From contig JAJDAD010000092.1 of the NCBI GenBank assembly GCA_029262055.1, forward strand, positions 248,001-312,000: DNA of 64,000 nt, written 5' to 3'. Below are positions 34,429-46,339 of this stretch, piece by piece (the stretch's first letter is position 1; every line of letters starts with the position of its first letter). This DNA is from Candidatus Zhuqueibacterota bacterium (GTDB taxonomy: Bacteria > Zhuqueibacterota > Zhuqueibacteria > Oceanimicrobiales > Oceanimicrobiaceae). The position numbers and the translations under genes are program-made. The notes below the pieces were generated by a model. The model was not told where the DNA came from and did not search any database. It saw nothing but the letters and a program-made list of their open reading frames with translations.

Positions 34429-34476
34429 CTGGCTGTATAATGGTAATTGGCGGAACACAATTAGGATGGAGCGGTT

Positions 34477-34626
34477 ATGCGCGTTTTAGTTGTTCTGGAA
34501 TGCACAGAGTGTAAGAACAGGAACTACACGACGACAAAGAACAAGTCTTTACATTCTGGTCGGGTGGAGTATAAAAAGTATTGCAGGACATGCAATAGTC
34601 ATACTGCCCACAAAGAGACCAGGTGA
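34477..34626 (+). CDS. rpmG: 50S ribosomal protein L33
   Basis: A 49-residue zinc-binding form of L33, with CTEC near the start and CRTC later as the four zinc ligands, and the family pattern [16 protein letters not shown] precedes the ATG. It lies between tRNA-Thr(GGT) and tRNA-Trp, in the usual rpmG-tRNA-Trp-secE-nusG neighbourhood. Confidence 0.95.
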   Translation: MRVLVVLECTECKNRNYTTTKNKSLHSGRVEYKKYCRTCNSHTAHKETR

Positions 34627-34639
34627 ATAGGATTTATTT

Positions 34640-34712
34640 AGGTGAGTAGCTCAACTGGCAGAGCACTGGTCTCCAAAACCAGGGGTTGCGGGTTCGATTC
34701 CTGCCTCACCTG
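34640..34712 (+). tRNA. tRNA-Trp (anticodon CCA)
   Basis: Acceptor AGGTGAG/CTCACCT, D-arm GCTC/GAGC, anticodon stem CTGGT/ACCAG with loop CTCCAAA, T-arm GCGGG/CCTGC, discriminator G. It sits 13 bases after rpmG and 41 before secE, the classical position. Confidence 0.97.
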
Positions 34713-34753
34713 CAATTAACCAGAGGCCTTTGTAATAAGGTAAGCGCGGACCA

Positions 34754-34942
34754 ATGAAAGTTTTCGAGAAGATCTCAAAGTTTTTTTCTGATGTGAGTCA
34801 GGAGATGTCTAAAGTCAGTTGGCCTACTTACGACGAGTTGAAAAGCTCTACGATTATTGTGATCGTTCTGAGCCTTTTGTTTGTGGTTTTTGTGTTTTCG
34901 TCAGACTGGATTCTGGCGAGTATTCTAAAATTGATTTTTTAA
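34754..34942 (+). CDS. secE: Preprotein translocase subunit SecE
   Basis: A 62-residue single-helix SecE. An amphipathic N-terminal part (FFSDVSQEMSKVSWPTYDEL, the conserved V-x-W-P region) precedes one membrane helix (about residues 34-60). It forms the SecYEG channel with SecY, encoded at 59544. nusG follows after ten bases. Confidence 0.95.
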   Translation: MKVFEKISKFFSDVSQEMSKVSWPTYDELKSSTIIVIVLSLLFVVFVFSSDWILASILKLIF

Positions 34943-34952
34943 AAGGTCTGCT

Positions 34953-35495
34953 GTGGGTGAAATAGAGCATAAGTGGTACGCGATTCACGTTCTTTCGGGC
35001 CACGAGAAAAAGGTACAGGCTTATCTGGAAAACGAGGTAGGTCATAGCGGGGCCGAAGAGAAGGTTAAGCAGGTGTTGATTCCCTCGGAAGAGGTTACGG
35101 AGATGCGGGAAGGTAAGCGCCGCACGAAGAATAAAGTATTCTTCCCCGGGTATATGCTGGTTGAAATGGTGCTGGACAAACAGACCCAGCATTTGGTGCT
35201 AAATACGCCCGGAGTGACCAACTTCGTAGGACCGAGAAATCAACCTCAGTCACTGCGCCAGGGTGAAATCGACAGGATTCTGGGCCGGGTTGAAGAGAGT
35301 GTGGGTAAGGAGGTTGTCGATGTTCCCTTTCGTTTGGGGGATCCGATTAAAGTCACGGACGGACCCTTTACCGATTTCTCCGGATTTGTTGAGGATATCA
35401 ACAAAGAGAAGAAGAAGGTGAAGGTGATGGTTAGTATTTTTGGCAGGTCGACTCCCGTGGAGTTGGATTTCCTGCAAGTGGAATTAGAAAAGTAG
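34953..35495 (+). CDS. nusG: Transcription termination/antitermination protein NusG
   Basis: A 180-residue NusG. N-terminal NGN domain (KWYAIHVLSGHEKKVQAYL; FFPGYMLVEM) binds the RNA polymerase clamp, and the C-terminal KOW domain (GDPIKVTDGPFTDFSGFVEDI; FGRSTPVELDFLQVE) contacts Rho or S10. GTG start at 34953. It leads the rplKAJL-rpoBC genes as in most bacteria. Confidence 0.97.
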   Translation: MGEIEHKWYAIHVLSGHEKKVQAYLENEVGHSGAEEKVKQVLIPSEEVTEMREGKRRTKNKVFFPGYMLVEMVLDKQTQHLVLNTPGVTNFVGPRNQPQSLRQGEIDRILGRVEESVGKEVVDVPFRLGDPIKVTDGPFTDFSGFVEDINKEKKKVKVMVSIFGRSTPVELDFLQVELEK

Positions 35496-35520
35496 GGAAA
35501 TTAAGGAGAGTTTTTGTTAG

Positions 35521-35943
35521 ATGGCCAAGAAGATAACTTCCACGATTAAGTTGCAGATCCCCGCTGGCGCTGCGAACCCATCTCCACCAGTCGGCCCTGC
35601 GTTGGGACAGGCCGGTGTGAATATTATGGAGTTCTGTAAAGCGTTTAACGCGAAAACGCAGGATAAAGGCGGGCTGATTATTCCGGTCGTCATCAGTGTT
35701 TATGCCGACCGCTCGTTTAGTTTTGAAACAAAGTCGCCACCGGCCGCTGTGCTCCTGAAAAAAGCAATTGGTTTGGATAAGGGCTCTGGGGAGCCGAACC
35801 GGAATAAGGTTGGTGAGGTTACCCGGGATCAGCTTAAGGATATCGCTGAGGCCAAAAAGGAAGACCTTAATGCCAATGATGTCGAAGCGGCCATGCGAAT
35901 GATCGAAGGTACGGCCCGTAGTATGGGTTTGGTCGTTAAGTAA
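35521..35943 (+). CDS. rplK: 50S ribosomal protein L11
   Basis: A 140-residue L11 of the GTPase-associated centre. Conserved [21 protein letters not shown] (two pieces) and [15 protein letters not shown] in the N-terminal domain; C-terminal rRNA-binding domain ends [15 protein letters not shown]. An AGGAG site precedes the ATG by about 12 bases. Followed by rplA after 25 bases. Confidence 0.98.
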   Translation: MAKKITSTIKLQIPAGAANPSPPVGPALGQAGVNIMEFCKAFNAKTQDKGGLIIPVVISVYADRSFSFETKSPPAAVLLKKAIGLDKGSGEPNRNKVGEVTRDQLKDIAEAKKEDLNANDVEAAMRMIEGTARSMGLVVK

Positions 35944-35968
35944 TGAATTTCGGAGAGACGGAGATACA

Positions 35969-36661
35969 ATGAAAAAGGGAAAGCGGTACAAGCAAAGCGC
36001 TTCTGAAGTAGACTTCGGTAAGGACTATACTGTGGAAGAGGCTGTTCAGTTAATAAAGAAGACTGCCAAGGCCAAGTTTGATGAGTCCGTGGAGGTCTCG
36101 GTTAACCTGGGCGTTGATCCGCGTCACGCTGACCAGGTTGTACGAGGAACCGTTTCGCTGCCGCATGGCACGGGTAAGCAGGTTCGGGTGTTGGTGATCG
36201 CTAAGGGGGAGAAGGAGGCCGAAGCAAAGGGAAAGGGCGCTGACTTTGTAGGATTTGATGACTACATAAAGAAAATAGAGGGTGGTTGGCTGGACTTTGA
36301 TGTGATGGTGGCAACCCCGGATGCTATGGGATCTATCGGAAAGTTAGGGCGAGTTTTGGGGCCGCGCGGTTTGATGCCAAATCCCAAAAGCGGAACCGTA
36401 ACTATGGACGTGGGCAAGGCAGTCGAAGAGCTGAAGGCCGGGAAGATAGAGTTTCGGGTTGACAAGTATGGCATTCTGCATGTGGCTGTCGGCAAGGTTT
36501 CTTTCGGTGAGAAGGAGCTCGTAGAAAATATCAAAGCCTTTCTGGAAACAGTCTTGCGCCTAAGGCCTGCTTCAGGTAAAGGGCAATATGTGAAAGGGCT
36601 TGTCCTGTCCAGTACCATGGGGCCCGGCGTGAGGGTCGACCGGACAGCTTTGGCCAATTAG
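35969..36661 (+). CDS. rplA: 50S ribosomal protein L1
   Basis: A 230-residue protein of the mobile L1 stalk. Characteristic segments: [34 protein letters not shown], and [19 protein letters not shown]. In many bacteria L1 also represses its own rplKA mRNA; no matching leader hairpin was identified here. CGGAGA precedes the ATG. Confidence 0.98.
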   Translation: MKKGKRYKQSASEVDFGKDYTVEEAVQLIKKTAKAKFDESVEVSVNLGVDPRHADQVVRGTVSLPHGTGKQVRVLVIAKGEKEAEAKGKGADFVGFDDYIKKIEGGWLDFDVMVATPDAMGSIGKLGRVLGPRGLMPNPKSGTVTMDVGKAVEELKAGKIEFRVDKYGILHVAVGKVSFGEKELVENIKAFLETVLRLRPASGKGQYVKGLVLSSTMGPGVRVDRTALAN

Positions 36662-36690
36662 TTAGATCTTCCACTGAACAAGGAATAGCG

Positions 36691-37215
36691 ATGCCAACCG
36701 AACAAAAAAAAGCTGTTGTCGCCGAAGTGACCGAGCATCTGAAAGAGGCCAACAGTGTTTTTCTGACCGACTTCACGGGTCTTAATGTTGAAGACATAAG
36801 CGAATTGCGACGCGCTTTTGCCGGCGTAGATGTGCGGTATCGGGTTGTTAAGAACACCTTGGCGCGCCTGTCTGTAAAGGAGTCGGGTTGCGACGAATTG
36901 CTGGAGTATCTGGAGGGGCCAACCGGAATTGCTTTTGGATATGATGATCCGACGGCACCCGCGAAAGTGATTAAGGAATTCTCCAAAAAGAATGAAAACC
37001 TGAAGGTTCGCGCCTGTCTTTTTGAGGGCGTTTTGTTTGGCGAGGAGAGAGTGGGCCAGCTCGCCAACTTGCCTTCGCGCAATGAGATGCTCGCAAAGTT
37101 GAGCGGCGTCCTGCAGGCGCCTGTCTCCAATCTGGCTTATGCTCTCAACGGTGTTTTGAGCAAGCTGGTTTATGCTCTGGATGCGGTCAAAGAGCAGAAA
37201 GAAAAGGAAAGTTAG
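36691..37215 (+). CDS. rplJ: 50S ribosomal protein L10
   Basis: A 174-residue base of the L7/L12 stalk. N-terminal rRNA-binding part (VFLTDFTGLNVEDISELRRAF in two pieces, VRYRVVKNTLARL) and C-terminal helix that holds L7/L12 dimers. Only 29 bases separate it from rplA, too short for the large L10 leader of E. coli. Confidence 0.97.
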   Translation: MPTEQKKAVVAEVTEHLKEANSVFLTDFTGLNVEDISELRRAFAGVDVRYRVVKNTLARLSVKESGCDELLEYLEGPTGIAFGYDDPTAPAKVIKEFSKKNENLKVRACLFEGVLFGEERVGQLANLPSRNEMLAKLSGVLQAPVSNLAYALNGVLSKLVYALDAVKEQKEKES

Positions 37216-37258
37216 ACAAGTTTTGTAATTATTAACATTCTCTTATCGGGAGGTAATA

Positions 37259-37711
37259 ATGGCAGAAGAAGCCACTACAGTAGAGGAAAAGCCAGCAAAG
37301 AAGAAGGCAACCAAGGCTGCCAAGAATGGGTCAGTTGACTCATTGTTGGAGTCCATCGAAAATATGACTGTTCTTGAACTTTCGGAATTAGTCAAAGCCA
37401 TCGAAGATCGGTTTGGTGTTACCGCGCAGGCGCCCGTTGCTGTAGCAGCGGCAGGTCCCGCGGCAGGCGGCGCAGCCCCTGAGGGCGAAGCTGAGGAGAA
37501 GACTGAGTTCGATGTTGTTCTTCAAGGTGTCGGCGACAAAAAGATTCAGGTAATCAAGGTTGTCAGGGCTATCACCAGCCTGGGATTGAAAGAGGCCAAG
37601 GATCTTGTTGATGGCGCTCCAAACAACGTCAAAGAAGGCGTTAGCAAGGACGAAGCAGAGGATATCAAGAAACAGTTGGAAGAAGTTGGCGCAACTGTTG
37701 CGGTTAAGTAG
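37259..37711 (+). CDS. rplL: 50S ribosomal protein L7/L12, N-terminally extended
   Basis: A 150-residue stalk protein; the family is usually 120-130. The extra part is a Lys/Ala/Glu-rich N-terminal tail (residues 1-26, including [15 protein letters not shown]) before the normal dimerisation domain ([20 protein letters not shown]). An Ala/Pro hinge (residues about 59-79) and the canonical factor-binding domain ([20 protein letters not shown]) follow. The ATG has a strong GGGAGGT site six bases upstream and no later in-frame start fits, so the tail is probably real. Confidence 0.96.
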   Translation: MAEEATTVEEKPAKKKATKAAKNGSVDSLLESIENMTVLELSELVKAIEDRFGVTAQAPVAVAAAGPAAGGAAPEGEAEEKTEFDVVLQGVGDKKIQVIKVVRAITSLGLKEAKDLVDGAPNNVKEGVSKDEAEDIKKQLEEVGATVAVK

Positions 37712-37754
37712 TTCGTCCTTTTGCACACAATAACCAGTTGAGGTGATACCCTAT

Positions 37755-40700
37755 ATGCAAAGCAACAGCAGGGTTTCTTTTTCCAGGTTGTCTCAGGTAA
37801 TTGACTTGCCTGATTTGCTTGACATTCAGTTAAAATCGTTTCAGGATTTTCTGCAGGATAATGTCGGAGCGGGAAACCGTGAAGACAGTGGGTTGGAGGC
37901 AGTTTTCCGCAATGTGTTTCCGATAATCGATAGTCGCGAAAATTTCTGCCTCGAGTTTGTCGAGTACTACACGGAAAAGCCAAAATACGATACGGTTGAA
38001 TGTCAGGAGCGCGGGGTTACTTACAGTGTCCCCCTGAAGGCAAAGCTGAAGTTGTCTGTAAAAGACGAGTATGGCGAGAGTAAGGATTTCGTCGACACCA
38101 TCGAGCAGATTGTCTACCTCGGTAACGTCCCATACATGACCAACCGTGGTACCTTTATTATCAATGGTGCCGAGCGGATCGTTGTAAGTCAGTTGCACCG
38201 TTCGCCCGGCGTCTTTTTTGATGAGCTTTTGCATCCGAACGGGACCAAGCTCTTTTCTGCCCGGATTATTCCGCTACGTGGTTCCTGGGTAGAGTTTACC
38301 ACGGACATCAACGATGTTCTTTATGTCTATATCGATCGTAGGAAGAAATTCCCCGTTACCACGCTGTTGCGCGCCCTGGGTTATTCCACCGACCATGATC
38401 TTTTGACCCTGTTTGATCTGGTTGATGAGGTTTCTGTTTCTGGCGCTGGTGCGAAGAAGGCCATTGGCCGCGTGCCCATCGAGGACATGATCAACACCGA
38501 CACGGGCGAACTGCTTGTGGAGAAGGGCGTTGAGCTTACTGAAGAGTCGCTCGCGGCTTTGAAGGATTCGGGTGTCAAGAAGGTCAGAGTGCTGCGTACC
38601 GACGGTTCACTCGGCCCCGAAGTGCTCAGCAACACTTTGCGCAAGGATGCCGCAAGGTCTGAGGCCGACGCACTGGAGGCAATCTATCGCCACCTGCGTT
38701 CAGGTGATGCGCCGGACCTTGATACTGCGCGCAGTCTTATCGAGCGCATGTTTTTCAATCCCAAGCGTTATGATCTCGGACAGGTCGGCAGGTATCGCGT
38801 CAACAAGAAGTTAGAGCTTGATGTGCCGATCGAGACAACCGTTCTTACCAGGGATGATATAATAGCGATCATAAAGTACCTTTTGGAGCTGCGGGCAGGT
38901 AATCGTAACTCTGACGACATTGATCATCTTGGCAATCGCAGAATCAAGACAGTAGGGGAACAACTGTCGGCGCAAATGACTCTCGGCCTTTCGCGTATGG
39001 CCCGCACCATAAAAGAGCGGATGAATTTGCGTGACAGTGAGAATCTGGCGCCACAGGATCTGGTTAATGCGCGGACGATTTTCTCGGTGATCAATACTTT
39101 CTTTGGTACGAGTCAGCTTTCACAATTTATGGATCAAACGAACCCGCTTGCGGAGATGACTCACAAGCGCCGGCTTTCGGCTTTGGGACCTGGTGGATTG
39201 ACGCGAGAGCGCGCCGGCTTTGAAGTGCGGGATGTACACTACACACACTACGGCCGCCTGTGCCCAATTGAAACGCCGGAAGGTCCTAATATTGGATTGA
39301 TTTCCTCGTTAACTACATTTGCCCGTATCAACGCTTTCGGGTTTATCGAGACACCTTATCGCCGGGTGAAAAAGGGAAAAGTCGAATCAAACATCGACTA
39401 TCTGTCGGCTGACGATGAGGATAAGTTCGTTATTGCACAGGCCAATGCACCAATTGACGAAAAAGGAAGATTCCTCCGGGATGAAGTCAAAGCAAGGTTT
39501 CGCGGTGACTTTCCGGTAGTTTCCCCGTCGGAGTTGCATTACATGGATGTCTCTCCGAATCAGATAGTCTCCGCTGCCGCGGCTCTTATCCCGTTCCTTG
39601 AGCACGACGATGCAAACCGGGCATTGATGGGTTCCAATATGCAACGCCAGGCTGTGCCACTGTTGCGTACGGACTCCCCTTTTGTCGGAACCGGTATGGA
39701 GGGTAAGGTGGCCCGCGATTCGCGCGCCATGATAGTTTCAGATGTAGACGGAACCGTGGATAACGTCACGGCCACACGAATAGTCGTCAAGAAGAGCCCC
39801 ACCAAGCAACGTGGTAAACCCAACGCCGAAAGCTTGCAGGATTTTGATGATCTGGATGGCGTGTCCTATCGGTTGACCAAGTTTCAACGGACCAACCAGG
39901 ATACGTGTATTAATCAGCGTCCAATCGTAGAAGCCGGGCAAAAGGTAAAGAAAGGCGACGTCCTTGCAGACGGTTGTGCTACTCAGGGTGGCGAACTGGC
40001 TCTGGGTCGCAATGTTCTGGTGGCGTACATGCCGTGGCGTGGCTATAACTTTGAAGATGCCATTGCGATTTCCGAGCGCTGCGTACAGGACGATGTCTAC
40101 ACCTCTATCCATGTCGAAGAGTTTGAGCTGCAAGTCAGGGACACCAAGCGTGGAGAGGAGGAGCTGACCCGGGAAATTCCGAACGTCAGTGAAGAAACCA
40201 CCAAAGATTTGGATGAAAACGGCATTATCAGGATCGGCGCCGAGGTCAATCCCGGAGACATTTTGGTCGGCAAGGTGACGCCGAAAGGCGAAACGGATCC
40301 GACCCCGGAAGAGAAGCTCCTGAAGGCGATCTTCGGAGAAAAAGCAGGTGATGTTAAAGATGCTTCACTGAAGGCCCCTCCAGGCATGAAAGGCGTTGTG
40401 CTTGACAGCAAGCTTTTCACCCGGAAGAAAAAGGATCCGAAGACCAAGAAGCAGGACAAGAAGCGCCTGGAACAGATAGAAGAATGGTATCAGTCAGAGT
40501 TGCTGCGGGTTGAGCGTTTGCGAAACGAGAAGTTAGTCAACCTGCTCGCAGGTAAGACGTGCAATTCGGTTAGGGACAAGAACACCGCCAAGATTCTGGT
40601 GCGCGCCAACACGGTTCTGACCGAAGAGAAGCTTGCCGAACTTGACTTTGAAAGTATCGACTACGGCGAGGGCGTGAGCACGGATACCGGCGTCAATGAG

Positions 40701-41561
40701 TTGGTGGCTATGGTTTGGTCAAGTTACCAGCTGAAGTTGAGCGAGTTGGAAGAGGAGTTGGAAAACCGCAAGTTCAAAGTCGATGTCGGTGATGAATTAC
40801 CCCCCGGTATCGTTCAGCTTGCGAAAGTATATGTAGCTAAAAAGCGTAAGCTTTCGGTAGGAGATAAGATGGCCGGACGCCATGGTAACAAAGGCGTTGT
40901 GGCTAAGATAGTTCCTGTCGAGGATATGCCTTACATGCCTGACGGTACTCCGGTTGACATTGTTTTGAATCCACTAGGTGTGCCTTCACGGATGAACCTT
41001 GGGCAGATTTTTGAAGCCAATCTCGGGTGGGCGGCAAGCGAGCTCGGCCTCAAGTACGCAACCGCTGTATTCGATGGCGCGAAGTACGATGAGGTTCTGG
41101 CCGAGATGGAAAAGGCTGGCGTCCCCGCTTCCGGGAAAAGCGTCTTGTATGATGGGCGCACCGGTGAAAAGGTTCACAATCCGGTTACGGTTGGATATAT
41201 TTATATTCTCAAATTGTCCCATCTGGTCGAGGATAAGATTCACGCCCGTTCAATCGGACCATACTCTTTGATCACGCAACAGCCACTAGGTGGTAAAGCA
41301 CAATTCGGCGGCCAGCGTTTTGGGGAAATGGAGGTCTGGGCACTTGAGGCATACGGAGCGGCTCACACACTTCAGGAAATCCTTACCGTGAAGTCCGATG
41401 ATGTCAGAGGGCGTTCTAAAGTTTACGAGGCAATAGTAAAGGGTGATGCTTTGCCTGAGCCCGGACTGCCTGAGTCCTTCAATGTTCTAATTCGAGAATT
41501 GCAAGGGTTGGGCTTAGATGTTGAGCTGCTCGATGAGAAGAATAACGGCAGCCGCAGTTAG
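37755..41561 (+). CDS. rpoB: DNA-directed RNA polymerase subunit beta
   Basis: Catalytic-core subunit, 1268 residues from the ATG at 37755 (GAGGTG nine bases upstream); an in-frame GTG at 37743 lies inside that ribosome binding site and is less likely. The rifampicin-binding region ([20 protein letters not shown], then [10 protein letters not shown]) shows the wild-type Asp, His and Ser. Also present: [28 protein letters not shown], and [10 protein letters not shown] near the C-terminus. rpoC follows after 52 bases. Confidence 0.98.
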   Translation: MQSNSRVSFSRLSQVIDLPDLLDIQLKSFQDFLQDNVGAGNREDSGLEAVFRNVFPIIDSRENFCLEFVEYYTEKPKYDTVECQERGVTYSVPLKAKLKLSVKDEYGESKDFVDTIEQIVYLGNVPYMTNRGTFIINGAERIVVSQLHRSPGVFFDELLHPNGTKLFSARIIPLRGSWVEFTTDINDVLYVYIDRRKKFPVTTLLRALGYSTDHDLLTLFDLVDEVSVSGAGAKKAIGRVPIEDMINTDTGELLVEKGVELTEESLAALKDSGVKKVRVLRTDGSLGPEVLSNTLRKDAARSEADALEAIYRHLRSGDAPDLDTARSLIERMFFNPKRYDLGQVGRYRVNKKLELDVPIETTVLTRDDIIAIIKYLLELRAGNRNSDDIDHLGNRRIKTVGEQLSAQMTLGLSRMARTIKERMNLRDSENLAPQDLVNARTIFSVINTFFGTSQLSQFMDQTNPLAEMTHKRRLSALGPGGLTRERAGFEVRDVHYTHYGRLCPIETPEGPNIGLISSLTTFARINAFGFIETPYRRVKKGKVESNIDYLSADDEDKFVIAQANAPIDEKGRFLRDEVKARFRGDFPVVSPSELHYMDVSPNQIVSAAAALIPFLEHDDANRALMGSNMQRQAVPLLRTDSPFVGTGMEGKVARDSRAMIVSDVDGTVDNVTATRIVVKKSPTKQRGKPNAESLQDFDDLDGVSYRLTKFQRTNQDTCINQRPIVEAGQKVKKGDVLADGCATQGGELALGRNVLVAYMPWRGYNFEDAIAISERCVQDDVYTSIHVEEFELQVRDTKRGEEELTREIPNVSEETTKDLDENGIIRIGAEVNPGDILVGKVTPKGETDPTPEEKLLKAIFGEKAGDVKDASLKAPPGMKGVVLDSKLFTRKKKDPKTKKQDKKRLEQIEEWYQSELLRVERLRNEKLVNLLAGKTCNSVRDKNTAKILVRANTVLTEEKLAELDFESIDYGEGVSTDTGVNELVAMVWSSYQLKLSELEEELENRKFKVDVGDELPPGIVQLAKVYVAKKRKLSVGDKMAGRHGNKGVVAKIVPVEDMPYMPDGTPVDIVLNPLGVPSRMNLGQIFEANLGWAASELGLKYATAVFDGAKYDEVLAEMEKAGVPASGKSVLYDGRTGEKVHNPVTVGYIYILKLSHLVEDKIHARSIGPYSLITQQPLGGKAQFGGQRFGEMEVWALEAYGAAHTLQEILTVKSDDVRGRSKVYEAIVKGDALPEPGLPESFNVLIRELQGLGLDVELLDEKNNGSRS

Positions 41562-41613
41562 GGAATCATGTTAGATTTTGTAACGGACACCAATGTAGCC
41601 AGGAGGTGGCGCT

Positions 41614-44600
41614 TTGGCATACTTTAGTAGACAGGAAGCTCCGCAAAAAAAGTCGTTTAATGCGATCTCGATCAGCCTTGCTTCTTCAGATAAAATACTC
41701 GAGAGGTCGTATGGTGAAGTGACCAAGCCCGAGACCATAAATTACCGTTCCTTCAAGCCTGAGAAAGATGGTTTGTTTTGTGAAAAGATCTTTGGCCCCG
41801 TGCGGGACTGGGAGTGTCATTGCGGCAAGTACAAACGCATACGGTATAAGGGCATCATCTGCGATCGCTGCGGTGTAGAGGTGACAACCAAGAGTGTTCG
41901 CCGGGAACGGATGGGCCATATTTCCCTGGCCGTGCCGGTCATACATATCTGGTTTTGGAAGTCCTTGCCATCCAAGATAGGATACATTCTTGGTATGAGT
42001 GGCAAGGAACTCGAGCGGGTTATTTACTATGAATCGTATGTTGTAATCGATCCCGGCCCGACTGACCTCAATAAGACTGACCTGATATCTGAGGAAGATT
42101 ACTTCCAGATAATGAGCGATTTGGAGGAGTCCTCCAACGGTGAAAATGTTGAAGGCGAGGGAAGCCAGTTTGTCGCCAAGATCGGTGGTGAAGCGGTTTT
42201 GGAATTGCTCAAGCGCACAGACATTCAAGCGGTTTCTGTCGACCTGCGGCGTAGAGTCAAAGAAGAGAAGAGCTTTCAGCGACGCAACGATGCTCTGAAA
42301 CGTCTGCGGGTTGTTGAATCGTTCAAGAAGAGTGCCAATCGACCCGAATGGATGGTTCTTTCCGTCGTGCCGGTCATCCCGCCTGAGTTGCGTCCGCTGG
42401 TTCCGCTGGAGGGCGGCCGTTTCGCGACCAGCGACCTGAATGATTTGTATCGGAGAGTCATCATTCGCAATAATCGACTTAAGAAGTTGATGGAGATTAA
42501 GGCTCCGGAAGTCATTCTTCGCAACGAAAAACGTATGCTGCAAGAGGCGGTCGATGCCCTGTTTGACAATGGACGTAAATCCGCCGCAGTCCGGGGCGAT
42601 GGCAACCGGCCGCTGAAGTCATTGAGTGACATGCTGCGCGGGAAGCAAGGGCGTTTTCGTCAGAATCTGCTCGGTAAGCGTATCGACTATTCCGGCCGCT
42701 CTGTGATCGTTGTCGGACCGGAGTTGAAGCTGCACGAATGTGGCCTGCCCAAGGAAATGGCGCTGGAGCTTTTTAAGCCTTTTGTGATCCGCAAGCTGGT
42801 AGAACGCGGTCTGGTCAAGACGGTAAAAAGCGCCAAGAAACTGGTTGACCGCCGCGGTTCAGAGGTCTGGGACATTCTGGAAGAAATTATTGATGAGCAT
42901 CCGGTCCTCCTCAATCGGGCTCCCACGCTGCACCGGCTTGGGATTCAAGCATTCCAGCCCATCCTAATTGAAGGAAAAGCGATTCAGGTTCATCCACTGG
43001 TGTGCGCCGCCTTTAATGCTGATTTTGACGGTGACCAGATGGCGGTGCACGTGCCGCTGTCCTACTACTCTCAGATAGAAACGCGGTTGCTCATGCTTTC
43101 AAGCCACAATATTCTGTCTCCTGCCAGTGGCCGGCCGCTGGCAATTCCCAGTCAAGACATCGTATTGGGTATTTACTACCTGACCAAAGCCAGGTCGGGC
43201 GAAAAAGGGGAGGGGCTGCGTTTCGCCTCGATAACCGAATCTCTCGTTGCGCACCATGATGACAAAGTTTCTCTGCACGCGAAGGTTGGGGTTCGGGTCG
43301 ACGGTGAGGTGATTCCTACTACTGTTGGGCGCGTCATTTTCAACGAGGTCATACCCGAGGGCTTGCCCTTTTATAACGAATTGCTGACCAAGAAGCGCCT
43401 CGAGGACATCATTGCCAGTGTGTACAAATTGCTGGGAAACAAGAGCACTGCTCATTTCCTGGACGATCTGAAGGAACTGGGATTCACGGTTGCTATGATA
43501 TCCGGAGCGACCGTTGGTATTGAAGATGTCAGAATCCCGGAAGAAAAGGAACGTCTGCTGACTGCCGCCTTCAATGAAGTAGGTAAAGTCAAGAATCAGT
43601 ACGAAAAAGGCGTTATCACCGACGGTGAGCGTTACAACAAGATTATCGATATCTGGACACATACCACCAGTGACGTGGCCGAACGGCTCTTCTCGCACCT
43701 TGAGAGAGAAGATGAAGGCTTCAACCCGATCTATATGATGGCCGACTCCGGTGCGCGTGGTTCAAAAGAGCAGATTCGACAATTGGCCGGTATGCGTGGT
43801 CTGATGGCTAAGCCACAGAAGAAAATGACCGGTCAGATGGGAGAGATTATCGAGAATCCCATCACAGCCAATTTCAGGGAAGGCTTGTCGGTGCTCGAGT
43901 ATTTTATCTCCACGCACGGTGCCCGTAAGGGATTGGCAGATACTGCTCTGAAAACTGCCGATGCCGGCTACCTGACCCGCCGGCTGGTAGATGTGGCCCA
44001 GGATATTATTATTTCAGAGCTTGATTGTGAGACGATTCTTGGTTTACGGATTGGTGACCTGAAAGAAGGGGAAGAGATCATCGAGCCACTCAAGGATCGC
44101 ATTCTCGGCCGTGTTGCCGCGGAAGATGTTTTTGATATTGATAGCGGAGATGTGATCGTAGAAGCCAGTACCCTCATCGATGAGGATATGGCCGATAAGA
44201 TTTCCGACAGTGGCATCGAGAATGTGAGAATTCGTTCTGTGTTGACTTGCGAGTCGAAGCGGGGTGTATGTTCCCTTTGCTACGGGCGCAATCTGGCCAC
44301 CGGCAATCTGGTCACGGACGGAGAGGCCGTCGGGGTTATGGCAGCTCAGTCCATTGGCGAACCCGGCACCCAGTTAACCTTGCGGACTTTTCACATCGGC
44401 GGGACCGCATCGCGCATCGCCGCCCAGTCGCAGGTTGAGGCCAAGCATTCCGGCACGACTCAACTCACCAATGTCAAGTCCGTTACGCAGGCCGACGGCA
44501 GTGTTGTGGTTGTAGGCCGTAATGGTCGTCTTGAAATTGTGGATGACAACAACCGGATTGTCGCGCAGTACATCGTGCCGTACGGGGCCCAAATGACGGT

Positions 44601-45858
44601 GTCGGATGGCGAGAAAGCCGAAAAAGGCGATATAGTCTTTCAGTGGGATCCGTACACCGCAAGCATTATTTCCACGCATAGCGGTGTTGTTAGCTACGTG
44701 GATCTAATCGAAGCCGAGACTTTTCGCGAAGCCCTGGACGAAACCACCGGCCTTAAGCAGCGCGTGATTATTGAGACCAGAAACCGTAATCTGAGTCCGC
44801 AGCTGTCAATCGTTGACGACAATGGCGACAAACTCGGCAACTATATCGTCCCAACCCGGGCTCACTTGCTCGTGAATGACGGACAAAAAGTTGTCCCCGG
44901 CGATGTTCTGGTTAAGATGCCAAGAGAAATCGCTAAGACACGCGATATTACCGGTGGCTTGCCCAGAGTGGCTGAACTGTTCGAGGCGCGCAAGCCGAAA
45001 GAACCTGCGGTCGTGACCGAGATTGATGGCACCGTTCAGTTTGGAGAAATACGGCGTGGAACGCGTAAGCTGATCGTTACCTCGCAGGATGGACAGGAAG
45101 AGAAGACCTACTTAATACCTTACGGAAAGCATGTTTTGGTTCATGAAGGAGATTATGTTCAGGCAGGCGACAAGCTCTGTGAAGGTAGCATAACGCCTGA
45201 GGACATTCTGAACATCATGGGACCGAACAAGGTACAGGAATATCTGGTAAACGAAATCCAGGAGGTTTATCGTTTGCAGGGTGTGCGCATAAACGACAAG
45301 CATATCGAGGTGATTGTTCGCCAGATGCTGCAAAAGGTTCGCGTCGAAGATCCGGGTGACACCACTTACCTTGAGGGTGACAAGGTGGACAAGACCGCTT
45401 TCCTCGACGAAAATGAGAAGATCCGCGATATGGTCGTAATCACCGAGGCTGGTGATTCGAAGTACCTGGTCGGCGAAGTCGTCGATGAGGACGAAGTCAA
45501 GCGTGCAAATCATAAGCTCGTCGAAGCCGAAAAGGTGCCCGCTGAAACTCGGGCCTCACAGCCGGCGACTTTTCAGCCCTTGCTGTTGGGTATTACTAAG
45601 GCCTCCTTGACTACTGAGAGCTTCATATCTGCCGCTTCTTTTCAGGAGACAACGCGCGTTCTGGCGGACGCTTCGATTGAAGGCAAGATGGACAGATTGC
45701 TGGGCCTGAAGGAAAATGTCATCATGGGACATCTCATTCCCGCTGGTACCGGGCTTACCCAGTACCGGTCTGTTCAGGTGAGTTCGGTGGGCGATGAGAT
45801 TGAGGAAGAACCCATTTCCCCGAAGGAAGTTGAGGACGAATATCAGGCCGTAGGATAG
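41614..45858 (+). CDS. rpoC: DNA-directed RNA polymerase subunit beta'
   Basis: A 1414-residue subunit with the catalytic [12 protein letters not shown] loop (three Mg-binding Asp), the N-terminal zinc finger (CHCGKY and CDRCGVEV), the clamp region [18 protein letters not shown], and trigger/bridge helix segments ([19 protein letters not shown]). The second zinc site is also present ([14 protein letters not shown]). Start is TTG at 41614, seven bases after a perfect AGGAGG. Ends 100 bases before rpsL; a new promoter lies in that gap. Confidence 0.98.
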   Translation: MAYFSRQEAPQKKSFNAISISLASSDKILERSYGEVTKPETINYRSFKPEKDGLFCEKIFGPVRDWECHCGKYKRIRYKGIICDRCGVEVTTKSVRRERMGHISLAVPVIHIWFWKSLPSKIGYILGMSGKELERVIYYESYVVIDPGPTDLNKTDLISEEDYFQIMSDLEESSNGENVEGEGSQFVAKIGGEAVLELLKRTDIQAVSVDLRRRVKEEKSFQRRNDALKRLRVVESFKKSANRPEWMVLSVVPVIPPELRPLVPLEGGRFATSDLNDLYRRVIIRNNRLKKLMEIKAPEVILRNEKRMLQEAVDALFDNGRKSAAVRGDGNRPLKSLSDMLRGKQGRFRQNLLGKRIDYSGRSVIVVGPELKLHECGLPKEMALELFKPFVIRKLVERGLVKTVKSAKKLVDRRGSEVWDILEEIIDEHPVLLNRAPTLHRLGIQAFQPILIEGKAIQVHPLVCAAFNADFDGDQMAVHVPLSYYSQIETRLLMLSSHNILSPASGRPLAIPSQDIVLGIYYLTKARSGEKGEGLRFASITESLVAHHDDKVSLHAKVGVRVDGEVIPTTVGRVIFNEVIPEGLPFYNELLTKKRLEDIIASVYKLLGNKSTAHFLDDLKELGFTVAMISGATVGIEDVRIPEEKERLLTAAFNEVGKVKNQYEKGVITDGERYNKIIDIWTHTTSDVAERLFSHLEREDEGFNPIYMMADSGARGSKEQIRQLAGMRGLMAKPQKKMTGQMGEIIENPITANFREGLSVLEYFISTHGARKGLADTALKTADAGYLTRRLVDVAQDIIISELDCETILGLRIGDLKEGEEIIEPLKDRILGRVAAEDVFDIDSGDVIVEASTLIDEDMADKISDSGIENVRIRSVLTCESKRGVCSLCYGRNLATGNLVTDGEAVGVMAAQSIGEPGTQLTLRTFHIGGTASRIAAQSQVEAKHSGTTQLTNVKSVTQADGSVVVVGRNGRLEIVDDNNRIVAQYIVPYGAQMTVSDGEKAEKGDIVFQWDPYTASIISTHSGVVSYVDLIEAETFREALDETTGLKQRVIIETRNRNLSPQLSIVDDNGDKLGNYIVPTRAHLLVNDGQKVVPGDVLVKMPREIAKTRDITGGLPRVAELFEARKPKEPAVVTEIDGTVQFGEIRRGTRKLIVTSQDGQEEKTYLIPYGKHVLVHEGDYVQAGDKLCEGSITPEDILNIMGPNKVQEYLVNEIQEVYRLQGVRINDKHIEVIVRQMLQKVRVEDPGDTTYLEGDKVDKTAFLDENEKIRDMVVITEAGDSKYLVGEVVDEDEVKRANHKLVEAEKVPAETRASQPATFQPLLLGITKASLTTESFISAASFQETTRVLADASIEGKMDRLLGLKENVIMGHLIPAGTGLTQYRSVQVSSVGDEIEEEPISPKEVEDEYQAVG

Positions 45859-45902
45859 CGACTTTTTGTGCTGTTAAAGTTGTTCAAATCCTAAAAAAGA
45901 TA

Positions 45903-45931
45903 TTGATTTTCTGTTAATCTGTTTCTATATT
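45903..45931 (+). promoter_or_regulatory. Promoter of rpsL-rpsG
   Basis: TTGATT (45903-45908), 17-base spacer, TATATT (45926-45931), followed by ATAATTCTG. Shares TTTCTATATTATAA (45922-45935) with the tRNA-cluster promoter at 33877-33890. It lies 28 bases before the rpsL start. Confidence 0.65.
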
Positions 45932-45958
45932 ATAATTCTGTAAATTTGAGGAATTCTT

Positions 45959-46333
45959 TTGCCAACGATTAATCAACTTGTTAAATCCGGAAGGCGCCGC
46001 ATGATCAAAAAGACGACTGCACCGGCGCTAGTGGGCTCACCGCAGAGACGTGGTGTGTGTACCCGGGTTTACACTACGACCCCCAAGAAACCTAACTCAG
46101 CTCTGAGGAAGGTCGCCCGTGTTCGGCTGACGAACGGGTTTGAGGTGACTGCTTATATTCCGGGAGAGGGACATAATCTGCAAGAGCACTCCATCGTGTT
46201 GATTCGTGGTGGTCGTGTTAAGGATCTGCCCGGCGTTCGTTACCACATTGTTCGTGGTGTCTATGATACGAGTGGGGTTCAGGACCGCAATCAGAGTAGG
46301 TCCAAGTACGGAACTAAGAGAAAGGGGTCGTAG
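45959..46333 (+). CDS. rpsL: 30S ribosomal protein S12
   Basis: A 124-residue decoding-centre protein. TTG start at 45959 with GAGGAAT upstream. Invariant [19 protein letters not shown] carries the Lys at which streptomycin-resistance changes occur in other bacteria, here wild type; [11 protein letters not shown] and [12 protein letters not shown] follow. rpsG begins six bases later. Confidence 0.98.
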   Translation: MPTINQLVKSGRRRMIKKTTAPALVGSPQRRGVCTRVYTTTPKKPNSALRKVARVRLTNGFEVTAYIPGEGHNLQEHSIVLIRGGRVKDLPGVRYHIVRGVYDTSGVQDRNQSRSKYGTKRKGS

Positions 46334-46339
46334 AGAGTT

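Noticed and set aside
41686-42543. Long antisense frames within rpoC and other core genes
   Set aside because: They mirror strongly conserved coding sequence on the other strand and lack ribosome binding sites or recognisable domains.
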